From NCBI GenBank assembly GCA_910575625.1, contig CAJTFD010000006.1, forward strand, positions 62,001-126,000: a stretch of DNA of 64,000 nt. The letters run 5' to 3'. Source of the stretch: Clostridia bacterium. Lineage in GTDB: Bacteria; Bacillota; Clostridia; Lachnospirales; Lachnospiraceae. The notes under the pieces were generated by a model that saw only the letters and a program-made list of their open reading frames with translations, was not told the origin of the DNA and did no database searches. How positions within the stretch are numbered: position 1 is the stretch's first letter; each line of letters begins with the position of its first letter. The position numbers and the translations under genes were made by a program. Below, one piece after another: positions 44,376 through 53,112 of this stretch.

Positions 44376-45919
44376 TTGCTCATCTCCTTATTTTCCGCTT
44401 CCTCTTTATGGGAAGTCGCATATTTCATGATGGTTTCCTGTGAGAACTCTGAACGGTCCAAAACCCCGCTCACATAGCCTTCATGCATGATGACGATCCG
44501 GTCTGCCACACCCATGACCTCCGGCAATTCTGAGGAAACAACAATGATCGATCTCCCCTGTCCTGCCAATTCTGAAAGAAGGGAATGGATCTCAGCCTTC
44601 GCACCCACGTCGATCCCGCGGGTCGGCTCATCCACGATCAGGATATCCGGCTCGGTCAGCATCCACCTGCCCACCAGCACCTTCTGCTGGTTACCGCCGG
44701 AGAGGTTCATGATCGGTGTCTCCTGGCTCGGCGTCTTTACACGGATGCTGTCAATGTACCGCTGCGTGTCATCGGTCATCTGTTTCCGGTTCAGCGGAAG
44801 CCCATATTTGCCCAGGTTCAGCTTCGCGATGCACATATTCTCACGGATGCCCAGAAGACCGATGATGCCGTTTCCACGGCGGTCTTCCGTCAGGAGGGCG
44901 ATGTGGTTCTCGATGGCCTGTTTCGGACTCTTGATGTTCAGTTCTTTGCCGTCTTTGATGATCCTTCCGGACTCTTTATGCCGTATGCCAAAGATCGTCT
45001 CCATGATCTCAGTACGTCCGGCGCCTACCAATCCTGCAAAACCGAGGATCTCACCCTTCCTTAAGTCAAAAGATACATGGCGCACCAGACGGCCCGCACA
45101 CAGATCCTCCACTTTCAGGGTCACGTCCCCGATCGGACATTCCACTTTCGGGAACATATTCGTGATCTCACGGCCGACCATCAGCTTGATCACTTCATCC
45201 TGCGTCAGGTCTTTTGCCGGCGCCGTCGCTATGTACTCACCATCACGATAAACAGAGATATCATCACTGATACGGAAGATCTCATCCATTTTATGGGAGA
45301 TATAGATGATCGCAACCCCTTTTGCTTTCAGGTCTTCGATGATCTTAAACAGATCTTCCACCTCGGATTCCGTCAATGCCGAGGTCGGCTCATCCATGAT
45401 CACGATGGAGGCATTGTAGGACACCGCTTTTATGATCTCCACCATCTGCATCTTGGCGACGGTGAGATTTTTCATCTTCTCATCCGGATCAAGATCCAGT
45501 CCCATCCTCTGGAACAGCTCCATACAGTCTTCCCGCATCTTCTTGTGGTCGGTGAAGATCCCATTCTTCGGCTCCCTTCCCAGCCACACGTTATCTGCCA
45601 CGGTGCGCTCCAGCACTGGGGACAATTCCTGGAATATCATGGAGATCCCCGCATCCAGAGCCTCCCGGGTGGATCTGTAATTTACTTCTTTTCCTTTGTA
45701 GATGATCTTCCCTGACGTCACCGGCTGGATGCCGATCAGGCATTTCATCAATGTGGACTTCCCTGCACCGTTCTCCCCCATCAGGGTATGGACGGTCCCA
45801 GGGCGCACCTGCAGCTTCACGCCTTTCAAGGCTTTTACGCCAGGAAATTCTTTCACGATGTCATGCATTTCCAGAACATATTCTTCACTCAAACTTAGGT
45901 CACCTCTTCCCTTATCCAT
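44372..45919 (-). CDS. Sugar/inositol ABC importer ATPase, RbsA family (module B)
   Basis: A 515-aa double ABC ATPase. The first domain has Walker A GENGAGKSTLMKCL. Its signature region is degenerate, with NLTVAKMQMVEIIKAV in place of LSGGQ. Walker B is IVIMDEPTSALTE. The second domain has GLVGAGRTEIMETI, MNLSGGNQQKVLVGRWML and LIVDEPTRGIDVGAKAE, the usual RbsA pattern. Two starts are possible. The ATG at 45919 has AGGAG nearby, but that site is inside a hairpin. A TTG at 45892 has GAGGTGA at good distance and gives a standard N-terminus (SEEYVLEMHD). It overlaps the permease by 4 bp. Confidence 0.92.
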   Translation of the reverse strand: MDKGRGDLSLSEEYVLEMHDIVKEFPGVKALKGVKLQVRPGTVHTLMGENGAGKSTLMKCLIGIQPVTSGKIIYKGKEVNYRSTREALDAGISMIFQELSPVLERTVADNVWLGREPKNGIFTDHKKMREDCMELFQRMGLDLDPDEKMKNLTVAKMQMVEIIKAVSYNASIVIMDEPTSALTESEVEDLFKIIEDLKAKGVAIIYISHKMDEIFRISDDISVYRDGEYIATAPAKDLTQDEVIKLMVGREITNMFPKVECPIGDVTLKVEDLCAGRLVRHVSFDLRKGEILGFAGLVGAGRTEIMETIFGIRHKESGRIIKDGKELNIKSPKQAIENHIALLTEDRRGNGIIGLLGIRENMCIAKLNLGKYGLPLNRKQMTDDTQRYIDSIRVKTPSQETPIMNLSGGNQQKVLVGRWMLTEPDILIVDEPTRGIDVGAKAEIHSLLSELAGQGRSIIVVSSELPEVMGVADRIVIMHEGYVSGVLDRSEFSQETIMKYATSHKEEAENKEMSK

Positions 45920-45927
45920 TATGGAAA

Positions 45928-45947
45928 GCTCCTGCCAAGACAGGAGC
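45928..45947 (-). other. Intercistronic hairpin between binding protein and ATPase genes
   Basis: GCTCCTG/CAGGAGC with a 6-nt loop, read on the minus strand, is followed by TTTCC. It covers the AGGAG of the first ATPase start. Such hairpins let the binding protein be made in excess. Confidence 0.5.
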
Positions 45948-45965
45948 CTTCTGTTAAGACACTGT

Positions 45966-47021
45966 TTACTGATAATCAGTGTAGTTATCCGCAGTTACTG
46001 GCTCAAATGGAACCCAGGAGATATATTCGTTGTCCTCGGAAAGCTCAAAGGAAGTCCCCTCGTTGATCGTCTTGCCTTCCAGCAGGTTCGCCGCTGCCAT
46101 GCAGGCCCCATATCCCTGTCCGTCCGCATCTTGGAATACAGTCATATAAAGCTCGCCGTTCGCTACTGCCTGCACGCCGTCAACTGTAGCATCGATACCT
46201 ACGACTGGGATCGAGGACGGATCGATGTTCGCTGCCTTCAGGGCCTCGATCGCACCCAGAGCCATTGCATCGTTGTTAGCGATGATGCAGTCATATTCTG
46301 TAGTCTTGATCAGTGGAGTGATCATATCCTGTGCTGTCGCACGGTCGTAATCTGCCACCAGCGGAGCGGATGCTTCTGTCGCATTGATGCCGCCGTCTTC
46401 CAGGCCCTTCAGCACGGATTCCGTACGCTGCTCTGTATGTACCAGACCTTCTGTACCTTTTAATAACAGATATTTGATGTCTTTTTTGCCCTCATTGTTA
46501 AAATATTCTGCGAGATATTCTCCCTGGTATCCGCCGGACTGCATCTCGTCAGAACCTACATATACAACATTCTCATTCAAGATACCTGTATCTGAAGGCC
46601 GCCTGTTTACAAAGATGACCTTCATGTCGCCGGCCGCTTCCACTGCTGCGTCTGCCGCATCTGCATCCACCAGGTTGATGATGACTGCCGCGTCGCCGTT
46701 GTTCTTTGCTGTCTCTACATATTGGAGCAGTTTACTCTGGTCATTCTGGGCATCCTGTGTTGTCAGTGAGATCCCGGCCTCCTCGGCTGCTGAGAGCGCA
46801 CCTGCCTCCAACGTGGAAAGGAACTCGTCACGGGATGACATGATCAGCGTCACGTTCTGGCCGCCTGAACTTCCAGGATCAGAACTGCCTTCGCCAGAAC
46901 CAGGATCGCTCTCCGCCGCCGTGCTGCCGGATGAAGAGGAGCTGTCACCGCCGCCACAACCGACCAATGATCCCATCGCCAACACGCCCACAAGGATACC
47001 TGCAATTATTTTCTTTTTCAT
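45966..47021 (-). CDS. Sugar/inositol-binding lipoprotein (module B)
   Basis: A 351-aa substrate-binding protein. Its lipoprotein signal peptide MKKKIIAGILVGVLAMGSLV is followed by the lipobox Cys in GCGG and a Ser/Gly-rich linker. The mature domain is a Peripla_BP_4 fold (LIMSSRDEFLSTLEAGALSA, VIINLVDADAADAAVEAAGD, VFVNRRPSD, CIIANNDAMALGAIEALKAA, VVGIDATVDGVQAV). It is anchored on the outer face of the membrane and delivers ligand to the RbsA/RbsC-type importer encoded downstream. Ligand by context: an inositol. It is first in its operon, about 135 bp after a TATAAT box at 47162-47157. Confidence 0.92.
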   Translation of the reverse strand: MKKKIIAGILVGVLAMGSLVGCGGGDSSSSSGSTAAESDPGSGEGSSDPGSSGGQNVTLIMSSRDEFLSTLEAGALSAAEEAGISLTTQDAQNDQSKLLQYVETAKNNGDAAVIINLVDADAADAAVEAAGDMKVIFVNRRPSDTGILNENVVYVGSDEMQSGGYQGEYLAEYFNNEGKKDIKYLLLKGTEGLVHTEQRTESVLKGLEDGGINATEASAPLVADYDRATAQDMITPLIKTTEYDCIIANNDAMALGAIEALKAANIDPSSIPVVGIDATVDGVQAVANGELYMTVFQDADGQGYGACMAAANLLEGKTINEGTSFELSEDNEYISWVPFEPVTADNYTDYQ

Positions 47022-47957
47022 AAAACTACAACCTCCATTTTTCTCTGAATTTTTTTTGCTGCTGCGTTCCTACAAGTATGTACATACAAAACAAAAGCAA
47101 AAAAAGCACGCTCACTATACCGTCCTTGGATTTCTCAGGACCTTTGCTTTTCGCTCATTATACACTATTATCTAAAAATCCATTAGCACAAAATTATATT
47201 TTATTAGCATAAAACACATCTTTTTTTGTAAGAAATCCATATGATGGGGACTTTGCACAAAATCACACATTGATTGTTGTGTGTTTTGGACATGGTTTTT
47301 TGCGTGTATTTTTGAACTATATATCTTACTGTATGTATTTTCCCATATTTGCACGTATTTACACGATAAACCTAAAACATCTTACACACACTGGCAGTCC
47401 GTCCGTTATTATTAAGGAAGAAATGCCTTACATCCTAATATCCTGATGGACGACGGGGACAGATCTCCGTTCGAGACTCTCAGGATCCCAATTGCAGTAC
47501 ACGAGCTGCAACGTCACCTGCCCGCTCCGCAGACTGCCTAGGCCATGCGTACGGCATGCGTCCATATGGGCCGGCGTCCTGGAACAGTGCAAAGATCTTA
47601 TAGAAAAGAACAGGCACTGCGGACCCCACCAAGATCAGCGATCAGCGCAATGCGATCACGGAAACACTGTCCCGTGGAAGAACATAGTAAAAACATACAA
47701 TATTCGACGTGTGGATCTGTGCAAAACACTTACTTGCGGATCTTACATCGAAAAAAACTGCGTTTTATGCTAAAATAATGTGCTATTGTGCTAACAGAAA
47801 TCCGTGCGATGATGTACAATAGACGCAACAGATGCGTTCCAATCAGCGTGCTTTTATGGGTATCATATAAAAACACAGAGCAGTCTGCGGGAACGGCCTG
47901 GTAATGGACAGCATATCCGTTTAAAAACCAACGAAAAGAAAAGTGAGGATAAAGAAA
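47022..47957. other. 936-bp control region between importer and iolG2
   Basis: No gene is recognised. It holds a perfect -10 (minus strand TATAAT, 47162-47157) without a matching -35, which fits an activator-dependent promoter for the importer. It also holds the AraC-type motif at 47277-47308 and a GC-rich stretch at about 47440-47700 between AT-rich flanks. That stretch shows inverted repeats such as GCATGC around 47545-47560. Frames of 23-43 codons separated by stops in this stretch look weakly protein-like but match no family I know. It could be a long 5' leader, an sRNA or decayed coding DNA. Confidence 0.5.
47277..47308. promoter_or_regulatory. Second copy of the bipartite TTGTGTG/TTGCGTG motif
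   Basis: TTGTGTGTTTT (from 47277) and TGGTTTTTTGCGTGTA (to 47308) match TTGTGTGCTTT and TGGTTTTTGCGTGCA at 42128-42156 in order and orientation, with 3 extra bases between halves. Confidence 0.5.
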
Positions 47958-48977
47958 ATGGCAGAGAAATTGAAGATCGGACTTTTAGGAGCAGGGCGTA
48001 TCGGTAAATTGCATGGCATGAACGTGCAGAATGCGATCCCGGAAGCAGAGATCGTGATGGTCGCAGACCCGTTCATGAACGCGGATATGGAAGCATGGGC
48101 TGCTTCCCTGGGGATCGCAAAATGCACCAACGACCCGCAGGAAGTATTTGACAACCCAGATGTGGACGCAGTATTTGTGTGCTCTTCCACAGATACGCAC
48201 GCAGATTTCGTGATCAAAGCAGCGAACGCGAAAAAACACATTTTCTGCGAGAAACCCATCCATACTGATATCTCGAAGATCAAAGAGGCTCTGGCAGCCG
48301 TAGAAGAAAACGGCGTGAAACTGCAGGTAGGGTTCGTAAGGCGTTTTGACAAGAGCCATAAGGGCGTGCGCGACGTAGTGGCTTCCGGCGAGCTTGGAAA
48401 AACATACGTGGTGAAGGTCTGCTCCAGGGATCCGGAAGCTCCTCCGATGGAATATGTGAAAGTATCCGGCGGGATCTTCATGGATATGATGATCCACGAC
48501 TTCGATATGGTCCGCTATCTGGCAGACAGCGATGTGACGGAAGTCTATGCGACAGGTGCATGCCTGGTAGACCCGCATTTTGCTGACTATGATGATGTGG
48601 ACACCGCGATCGTTACACTGAAATTCGCAAACGGCGCGGTCGGCGTGATCGACAACTGCCGTCAGGCTCCTTATGGATACGACCAGCGTGTGGAAGTCCA
48701 TTGTGAGAAAGGCTGCGTACAGGATAACAATAAGATCGAGAACGAAGCATATGTCAGCACAGGTGCAGGCGTAAGATCTGCAAAGCCCACATGGTTCTTC
48801 CTGGAGAGATATAACGATGCGTTCATCGAGGAAGTGAAACAGTTCATCAGCAGCGTGCAGAACGACACGCCGGTGCCTGTTTCCGGCAAAGACGGCCTGG
48901 AGCCGGTGCGCATCGCATTTGCAGCAGGCAAATCCCTAAAAGAAGGAAGACCTGTAAAACTCAGCGAGATCGAGTAA
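47958..48977 (+). CDS. iolG: Inositol 2-dehydrogenase (module B)
   Basis: A 339-aa GFO/IDH/MocA dehydrogenase that starts MAEKLKIGLLGAGRIGKLHG. It has HIFCEKPIHTDISKIK (catalytic Lys), GFVRRFDKSHKG, DPEAPPMEYVKVSGGIFMDM and MIHDFDMVRYL. It is the paralogue of the module A iolG and likely oxidises the same or another inositol isomer to an inosose. GTGAGGAT precedes the ATG. It is first in a two-gene transcript with a URO-D-family protein, which is not a usual iol partner. Its control region is shared with the importer operon. Confidence 0.93.
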   Translation: MAEKLKIGLLGAGRIGKLHGMNVQNAIPEAEIVMVADPFMNADMEAWAASLGIAKCTNDPQEVFDNPDVDAVFVCSSTDTHADFVIKAANAKKHIFCEKPIHTDISKIKEALAAVEENGVKLQVGFVRRFDKSHKGVRDVVASGELGKTYVVKVCSRDPEAPPMEYVKVSGGIFMDMMIHDFDMVRYLADSDVTEVYATGACLVDPHFADYDDVDTAIVTLKFANGAVGVIDNCRQAPYGYDQRVEVHCEKGCVQDNNKIENEAYVSTGAGVRSAKPTWFFLERYNDAFIEEVKQFISSVQNDTPVPVSGKDGLEPVRIAFAAGKSLKEGRPVKLSEIE

Positions 48978-49012
48978 AGTCCATTCCTGGTCATCAAGTA
49001 AGGAGGATAAAG

Positions 49013-50269
49013 ATGACATCAAAAGAGAGAGTAAAAGCCGCTTTTGCCCATACACAGCCAGATAAAGTCCCGGTAGATTTCGGCGGGATGTGCTGTTCTA
49101 TGATAAATGCCCTGACCTTAAAAGAACTCAGGGATCACTACGGTCTGGAGAAAAGGCTGCCCAAGATCAACGACATGTCTACAATGACCGCGTATGTGGA
49201 GCCGGACCTGGCCGAGTGCATGGGCTGTGACGTGCAGCAGCTCTACAATTACGGCGACACCTACGGCCACACCAACGACAGCTGGAAAGAATGGACCTAC
49301 CATGGCGAGCCGATCCTGATCCCAGGCAATGCTGTTGTCCATGAGGATGGGAAGGGCGGATTCTATGTGTACCCGGAAGGGGACGATTCCTGTGCGCCCA
49401 GCGGCCATATGCCAGCAGGCGGATTCTATTTCGACAACCTGACCCGCTCCCCGGAATTTGACGAGGACGAAGCGAATGCCGAGGAGAACGTAGAAGATTA
49501 CACGAGAGTATCCGATGCCCAGATCTCCTTCCATAAGAAAGTCCTGGAGGAAGTCAGAGGCTACAACCGCGCCATCCAGGTCGGCCCGGGATATTTCGGC
49601 CTGGGCGATGCGAACAACATCCCTGGCCCGAACCTGAAAGACCCGAAAGGCATCCGCGATATCACCGAGTGGTATACAGCTCCGCTGATGTACCCAGATT
49701 ACGTGCATGAGGTTTTCGAGAAAGGCACGGATGTGGCCATCGAGAGCTTTAAGAAATATTGGGATGCTTTCGGTTCGGAGATCGACGTGTTCTTCATCTG
49801 CGGCGCAGACTTCGGTACACAGAGGGGCCCGCTGATCAATCCGGAAGTATTTAAGGAATTCTACATGCCTTACTATAAAAAAATGAATGACTGGATCCAC
49901 GAGAACACCACATGGAAAACACTGAAACACTGCTGCGGCGGTATCTTCCCGATCCTGCCCTACCTGATCGAAGGCGGATTCGATGCAGTGAACCCCGTGC
50001 AGTGCTCGGCAGAAGGGATGGATCCGCAGACGCTGAAAGATACATACGGAAAAGACATCGTATTCTGGGGAGGCGGCGTGGATACCCAGGAAGTCCTGCC
50101 CTTCGGCACACCGGAACAAGTGCGCGAGCAGGTACTCCAGAGGCTGGACATCTTCTCCAAAGACGGCGGGTATGTATTCAACAGCATCCACAACATCCAG
50201 GCAAAAGTACCGATCCCGAATATCGTGGCCATGGTCGATGCGATCAAAGAATTCAATGGTGATAAATAA
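49013..50269 (+). CDS. URO-D/MtaA-family protein, possible methyltransferase
   Basis: A 418-aa TIM-barrel protein of the uroporphyrinogen decarboxylase superfamily: SKERVKAAFAHTQPDKVPVD at the N-terminus, FFICGADFGTQRGPLINPEV, LKHCCGGIFPILPYLIEGGF and ILGRRG-free FWGGGVDTQEVLPFGTPEQV near the end. True HemE is shorter (about 350 aa) and part of a haem operon. The H-x-C-type metal motif (KHCCGG) and the long insertion fit corrinoid-dependent methyltransferases such as MtaA/CmuA. Being 35 bp behind iolG2 suggests a role in cyclic polyol use, for example demethylating O-methyl-inositols. That is inference, and no corrinoid protein gene is nearby. Confidence 0.75.
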   Translation: MTSKERVKAAFAHTQPDKVPVDFGGMCCSMINALTLKELRDHYGLEKRLPKINDMSTMTAYVEPDLAECMGCDVQQLYNYGDTYGHTNDSWKEWTYHGEPILIPGNAVVHEDGKGGFYVYPEGDDSCAPSGHMPAGGFYFDNLTRSPEFDEDEANAEENVEDYTRVSDAQISFHKKVLEEVRGYNRAIQVGPGYFGLGDANNIPGPNLKDPKGIRDITEWYTAPLMYPDYVHEVFEKGTDVAIESFKKYWDAFGSEIDVFFICGADFGTQRGPLINPEVFKEFYMPYYKKMNDWIHENTTWKTLKHCCGGIFPILPYLIEGGFDAVNPVQCSAEGMDPQTLKDTYGKDIVFWGGGVDTQEVLPFGTPEQVREQVLQRLDIFSKDGGYVFNSIHNIQAKVPIPNIVAMVDAIKEFNGDK

Positions 50270-50278
50270 GAAATGGAC

Positions 50279-50317
50279 GGACGCAAGTTCCCTGTTGGGG
50301 ACTGGCGTCCCTTTTTT
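50279..50317 (+). terminator. Terminator after the iolG2-URO-D transcript
   Basis: GGACGC (50279-50284) pairs with GCGTCC (50305-50310), and AGTTCC with GGGACT inside. CTTTTTT follows. It lies 10 bp after the stop codon. Confidence 0.88.
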
Positions 50318-50437
50318 ATAGGGGACGAAATTTTCTATACGATAAGAAGCACAGCGACCGTCCCTGTCCATGATCCAAAAAAACGAATGAAAAGAAAGGA
50401 CAGACACTATGGGCATGACTATGAAAGAGGTGGCCGC

Positions 50438-51787
50438 ATGCTGATGACAAGAGACAGATCGTTTTATGATCCATTCATCAAACTGACTCTGGCCCTGATG
50501 CTGCAGCAGGCGGTGACGCTCAGCGTAAACCTGGCGGACAACATCATGCTGGGAAGCTATTCGGAGACGGCGCTGTCCGGCGTGGCCGCCGTAAACCAGA
50601 TCCAGTTTGTTTTACAGCAGGTGATCTACGGGATCAGCAACGGGATGGTCGTGCTGGCCAGCCAGTATTGGGGTCAGAAAAAAACAGAGCCTGTGCGCAG
50701 GCTAATGTCGGTGGCGTTCTGGGTGTCAATGGGGATCGCAGCCGCGCTGTTTGTCGGCGTGAGCCTGTTCCCGCGCACGGCGGTGGGGATGTTCTCAGAG
50801 GATGCGGCGATCGTGGAGCAGGGGATCTCCTATCTCTCCATTATCCGGTCCACCTACCTGTTCTTCGCGGCGACCACCATATTCCTGGGCGGGATGCGGG
50901 CCGTGGAAAAGGCGAAGATCGCCCTGTATGTGTCAGTGACTGCGCTGGCGATCAACTGCTCGATCAATTTCGTGCTGATCAAGGGACGACTCGGTTTCCC
51001 GGAAATGGGCGCCCGCGGGGCCGCGGTCGGGACGCTGACAGCCCGGATCGTGGAATGTCTGATCGTGGGGATCTACGTCCTACATAAAGACGAGATTTTG
51101 CATCTGCGGATCAAAGACCTGCTGAAGATCGACCGTGCGCTGGCAAGTGATTATTTCCGGATCAGCCTTCCAGTGGTGGTGACCGGCTTCCTGTGGGGCT
51201 GCAACAGCGCTCTGCAGACGGTGATCCTGGGACACATGTCTTCTGGCGCCATCGCCGCCCATTCCATATCCTCCACGATCTTCCTGTTTTTGAAGGTCAC
51301 CCCTGTGGGCGCAGCCTCGGCGGCGGCAGTCTTGACGGGGAAGACGGTGGGGACCGGAAACCTGCGCAAAATAAAAGAGTATACAAAGACATTCCAAGTG
51401 TTGTTTATCGGTATCGGGATCGTGCTGGGGCTGTTCTTGTCTGCCATCCGCACACCGTTTCTGGGGCTGTATGCCCTTTCACCGGAGACAGAGGACCTTG
51501 CCAATACGTTTATCCTGATAGAAGTGACGGTGCTCCTGTTCATGCCCTACCAGATGTGCATGAATACCGGAGTCATCTGCGGAGGGGGAGACACCCGTTA
51601 TGTGATGGTCATGGATATATCCGTGATCTGGGGAGTTGTGATCCCGCTGTCGCTGGCCTGTGCATTTTGCTGGAACGCACCGACAGCTGTGGTGCTGTTG
51701 ATGCTAAACCTTGACCAATACTTAAAATGCATACCGGCAGCACTGTACGGAAACAACTACCGATGGGTGCGGAGCCTGACGCGCTGA
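50438..51787 (+). CDS. MATE-family efflux transporter
   Basis: A 449-aa membrane protein with about 12 hydrophobic helices. N-terminal ALMLQQAVTLSVNLADNIML, GISNGMVVLASQYWGQKKTE and the repeated pattern in the second half (VTGFLWGCNSALQTVILGHM, ISSTIFLFLKVTPVGAASAA) are typical of NorM/DinF-like MATE exporters driven by Na+ or H+. The start at 50438 follows AAAGAGGTGG. An in-frame start at 50273 would add a non-membrane leader across the terminator and is rejected. It stands alone after the iolG2 transcript. Its substrate is unknown. Confidence 0.9.
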   Translation: MLMTRDRSFYDPFIKLTLALMLQQAVTLSVNLADNIMLGSYSETALSGVAAVNQIQFVLQQVIYGISNGMVVLASQYWGQKKTEPVRRLMSVAFWVSMGIAAALFVGVSLFPRTAVGMFSEDAAIVEQGISYLSIIRSTYLFFAATTIFLGGMRAVEKAKIALYVSVTALAINCSINFVLIKGRLGFPEMGARGAAVGTLTARIVECLIVGIYVLHKDEILHLRIKDLLKIDRALASDYFRISLPVVVTGFLWGCNSALQTVILGHMSSGAIAAHSISSTIFLFLKVTPVGAASAAAVLTGKTVGTGNLRKIKEYTKTFQVLFIGIGIVLGLFLSAIRTPFLGLYALSPETEDLANTFILIEVTVLLFMPYQMCMNTGVICGGGDTRYVMVMDISVIWGVVIPLSLACAFCWNAPTAVVLLMLNLDQYLKCIPAALYGNNYRWVRSLTR

Positions 51788-51954
51788 AAAAAGAGAGATC
51801 CACTAATATAAAAAATAGAGGGTGCGCCTGGTCGGACTGAAATACCTGTAACGGCAGCCAGGCGTACTGCAGTTCCGGCGGACAGTCGTTTACCCACGAG
51901 CTGCCGATCGATGACAGGGTATCACAGATTTTAGAGCTGGCGCACTTTGGATAT

Positions 51955-52974
51955 TTACAGATTATATTTTGTCTTGATCTTGATATCGGTAAAGCAGTAT
52001 TCGCTCTTTGGCGGCAGGTTTTTTTTCAGAAAGTTTGCCAGGATGTACGGCGGGCGGTAGCCCTGGATATAACCGTCCTGTCCGATCAGGAAATCTGCGA
52101 TGCCGTCCGCGAGCATCTGCTCGTTGATCGGGGTCCGGTCGAAGACGATCACATAGGGACGCTGTGTAAGCTGCAGTTCCTCGAATGCACGGCCAATCCC
52201 TTCCTGCCCACGGGAGACGGCCAGGATCCCGGTGATGCCCGGGATGTCCTGCAGGGCATCCACGATGATCTTCTGCACTTGGTCCGCTTCATCGAGACTG
52301 CCCTGTATGGCGGCGATGGTCAGACCGGAACCGCTGTGTTTGAGTTCTTCGATGAAGCCGTCCACGCGGCGGCTGTTCACATGATCGCTGAAAAATCCCG
52401 TGATGACCAGGACTTTCCCAATCCCGCGGGTCATCATATCCATCAGCCCGGCGGCGGTGAGACCGCTTTGGTGGGCATCCATCCCGACGAAACACAGCCG
52501 TTTCGTCCCGACAATATCGGAATTGAACGTGATCACGGGGATATCCTTCTCCTCGATGAGCCAGTTGATCTTCTGACAAACAGCGTTGCTGTTCACGGGC
52601 ATGATGGCCAGGCCCTGGATACCTTCTTCTGCCAGCAAGTCGATGGCGGCAAGCTGCTCTCTCTCGTCAACAGGATCGACGCTGCGCTCCAGGATGTCGA
52701 TGTTCCAGATGGACAACTCTTCAACAGCCTGGCGGATCCCTTTGCAGATCTCGGTCATGAACGGGGACTGGGCCAGCTGGGTGATGATGCCGATCTTCAG
52801 CCTTCCGGCTGGCTTTTTCCGCTTTCTTTTTGGGATATAGTCCAGCTCGGCGGCGATCCTATTGACCCGTTCCGCTACATCGGCATTGACGTGGCCTCGG
52901 TCATTCAGCGCGCGGTCCACCGTGCCCCTTGAGACACCGGCCATATCGGCGATCTTTTGAATGGTCACTGTCAT
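51955..52974 (-). CDS. LacI-family regulator, paralogue 2
   Basis: A 339-aa regulator nearly the same as the one at 36004-37029: HTH TIQKIADMAGVSRGTVDRAL, sensor IGIITQLAQSPFMTEICKGI, VITFNSDIVGTKRLCFVGMD and the same last residues (SEYCFTDIKIKTKYNL). The start at 52974 follows AAAGGAGGG. The leader shares GTCACGATCCATAACG and ACATACATC-AAAAACAGGAGAAAGGAG with the other copy, so the duplication includes promoter sequence. It is convergent with the MATE gene. The 167-bp gap between them holds a CGCCTGG/CCAGGCG inverted repeat. Confidence 0.9.
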   Translation of the reverse strand: MTVTIQKIADMAGVSRGTVDRALNDRGHVNADVAERVNRIAAELDYIPKRKRKKPAGRLKIGIITQLAQSPFMTEICKGIRQAVEELSIWNIDILERSVDPVDEREQLAAIDLLAEEGIQGLAIMPVNSNAVCQKINWLIEEKDIPVITFNSDIVGTKRLCFVGMDAHQSGLTAAGLMDMMTRGIGKVLVITGFFSDHVNSRRVDGFIEELKHSGSGLTIAAIQGSLDEADQVQKIIVDALQDIPGITGILAVSRGQEGIGRAFEELQLTQRPYVIVFDRTPINEQMLADGIADFLIGQDGYIQGYRPPYILANFLKKNLPPKSEYCFTDIKIKTKYNL

Positions 52975-53112
52975 TTTGTAAGTCCCTCCTTTCTCCTGTT
53001 TTTGATGTATGTTCCTGTCATGATCCATGTACACGCTATGGGAAAAACGTTATGGATCGTGACGCATTTTATAAGATCACAGCAACTAGATCCAACCAGC
53101 CTCTCACATGAT

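Noticed and set aside
47492-47778. Two overlapping frames of 77-93 codons before iolG2
   Set aside because: No ribosome site, no recognisable family and mutually overlapping. Described as an unexplained island instead.
49013-50269. Uroporphyrinogen decarboxylase HemE
   Set aside because: Too long, has a His-Cys metal motif and lies in an inositol context. Methyltransferase-like members of the superfamily fit better.
51788-51954. Possible small RNA between MATE and LacI paralogue 2
   Set aside because: A single CGCCTGG/CCAGGCG repeat without promoter or T tract is not enough to call one.
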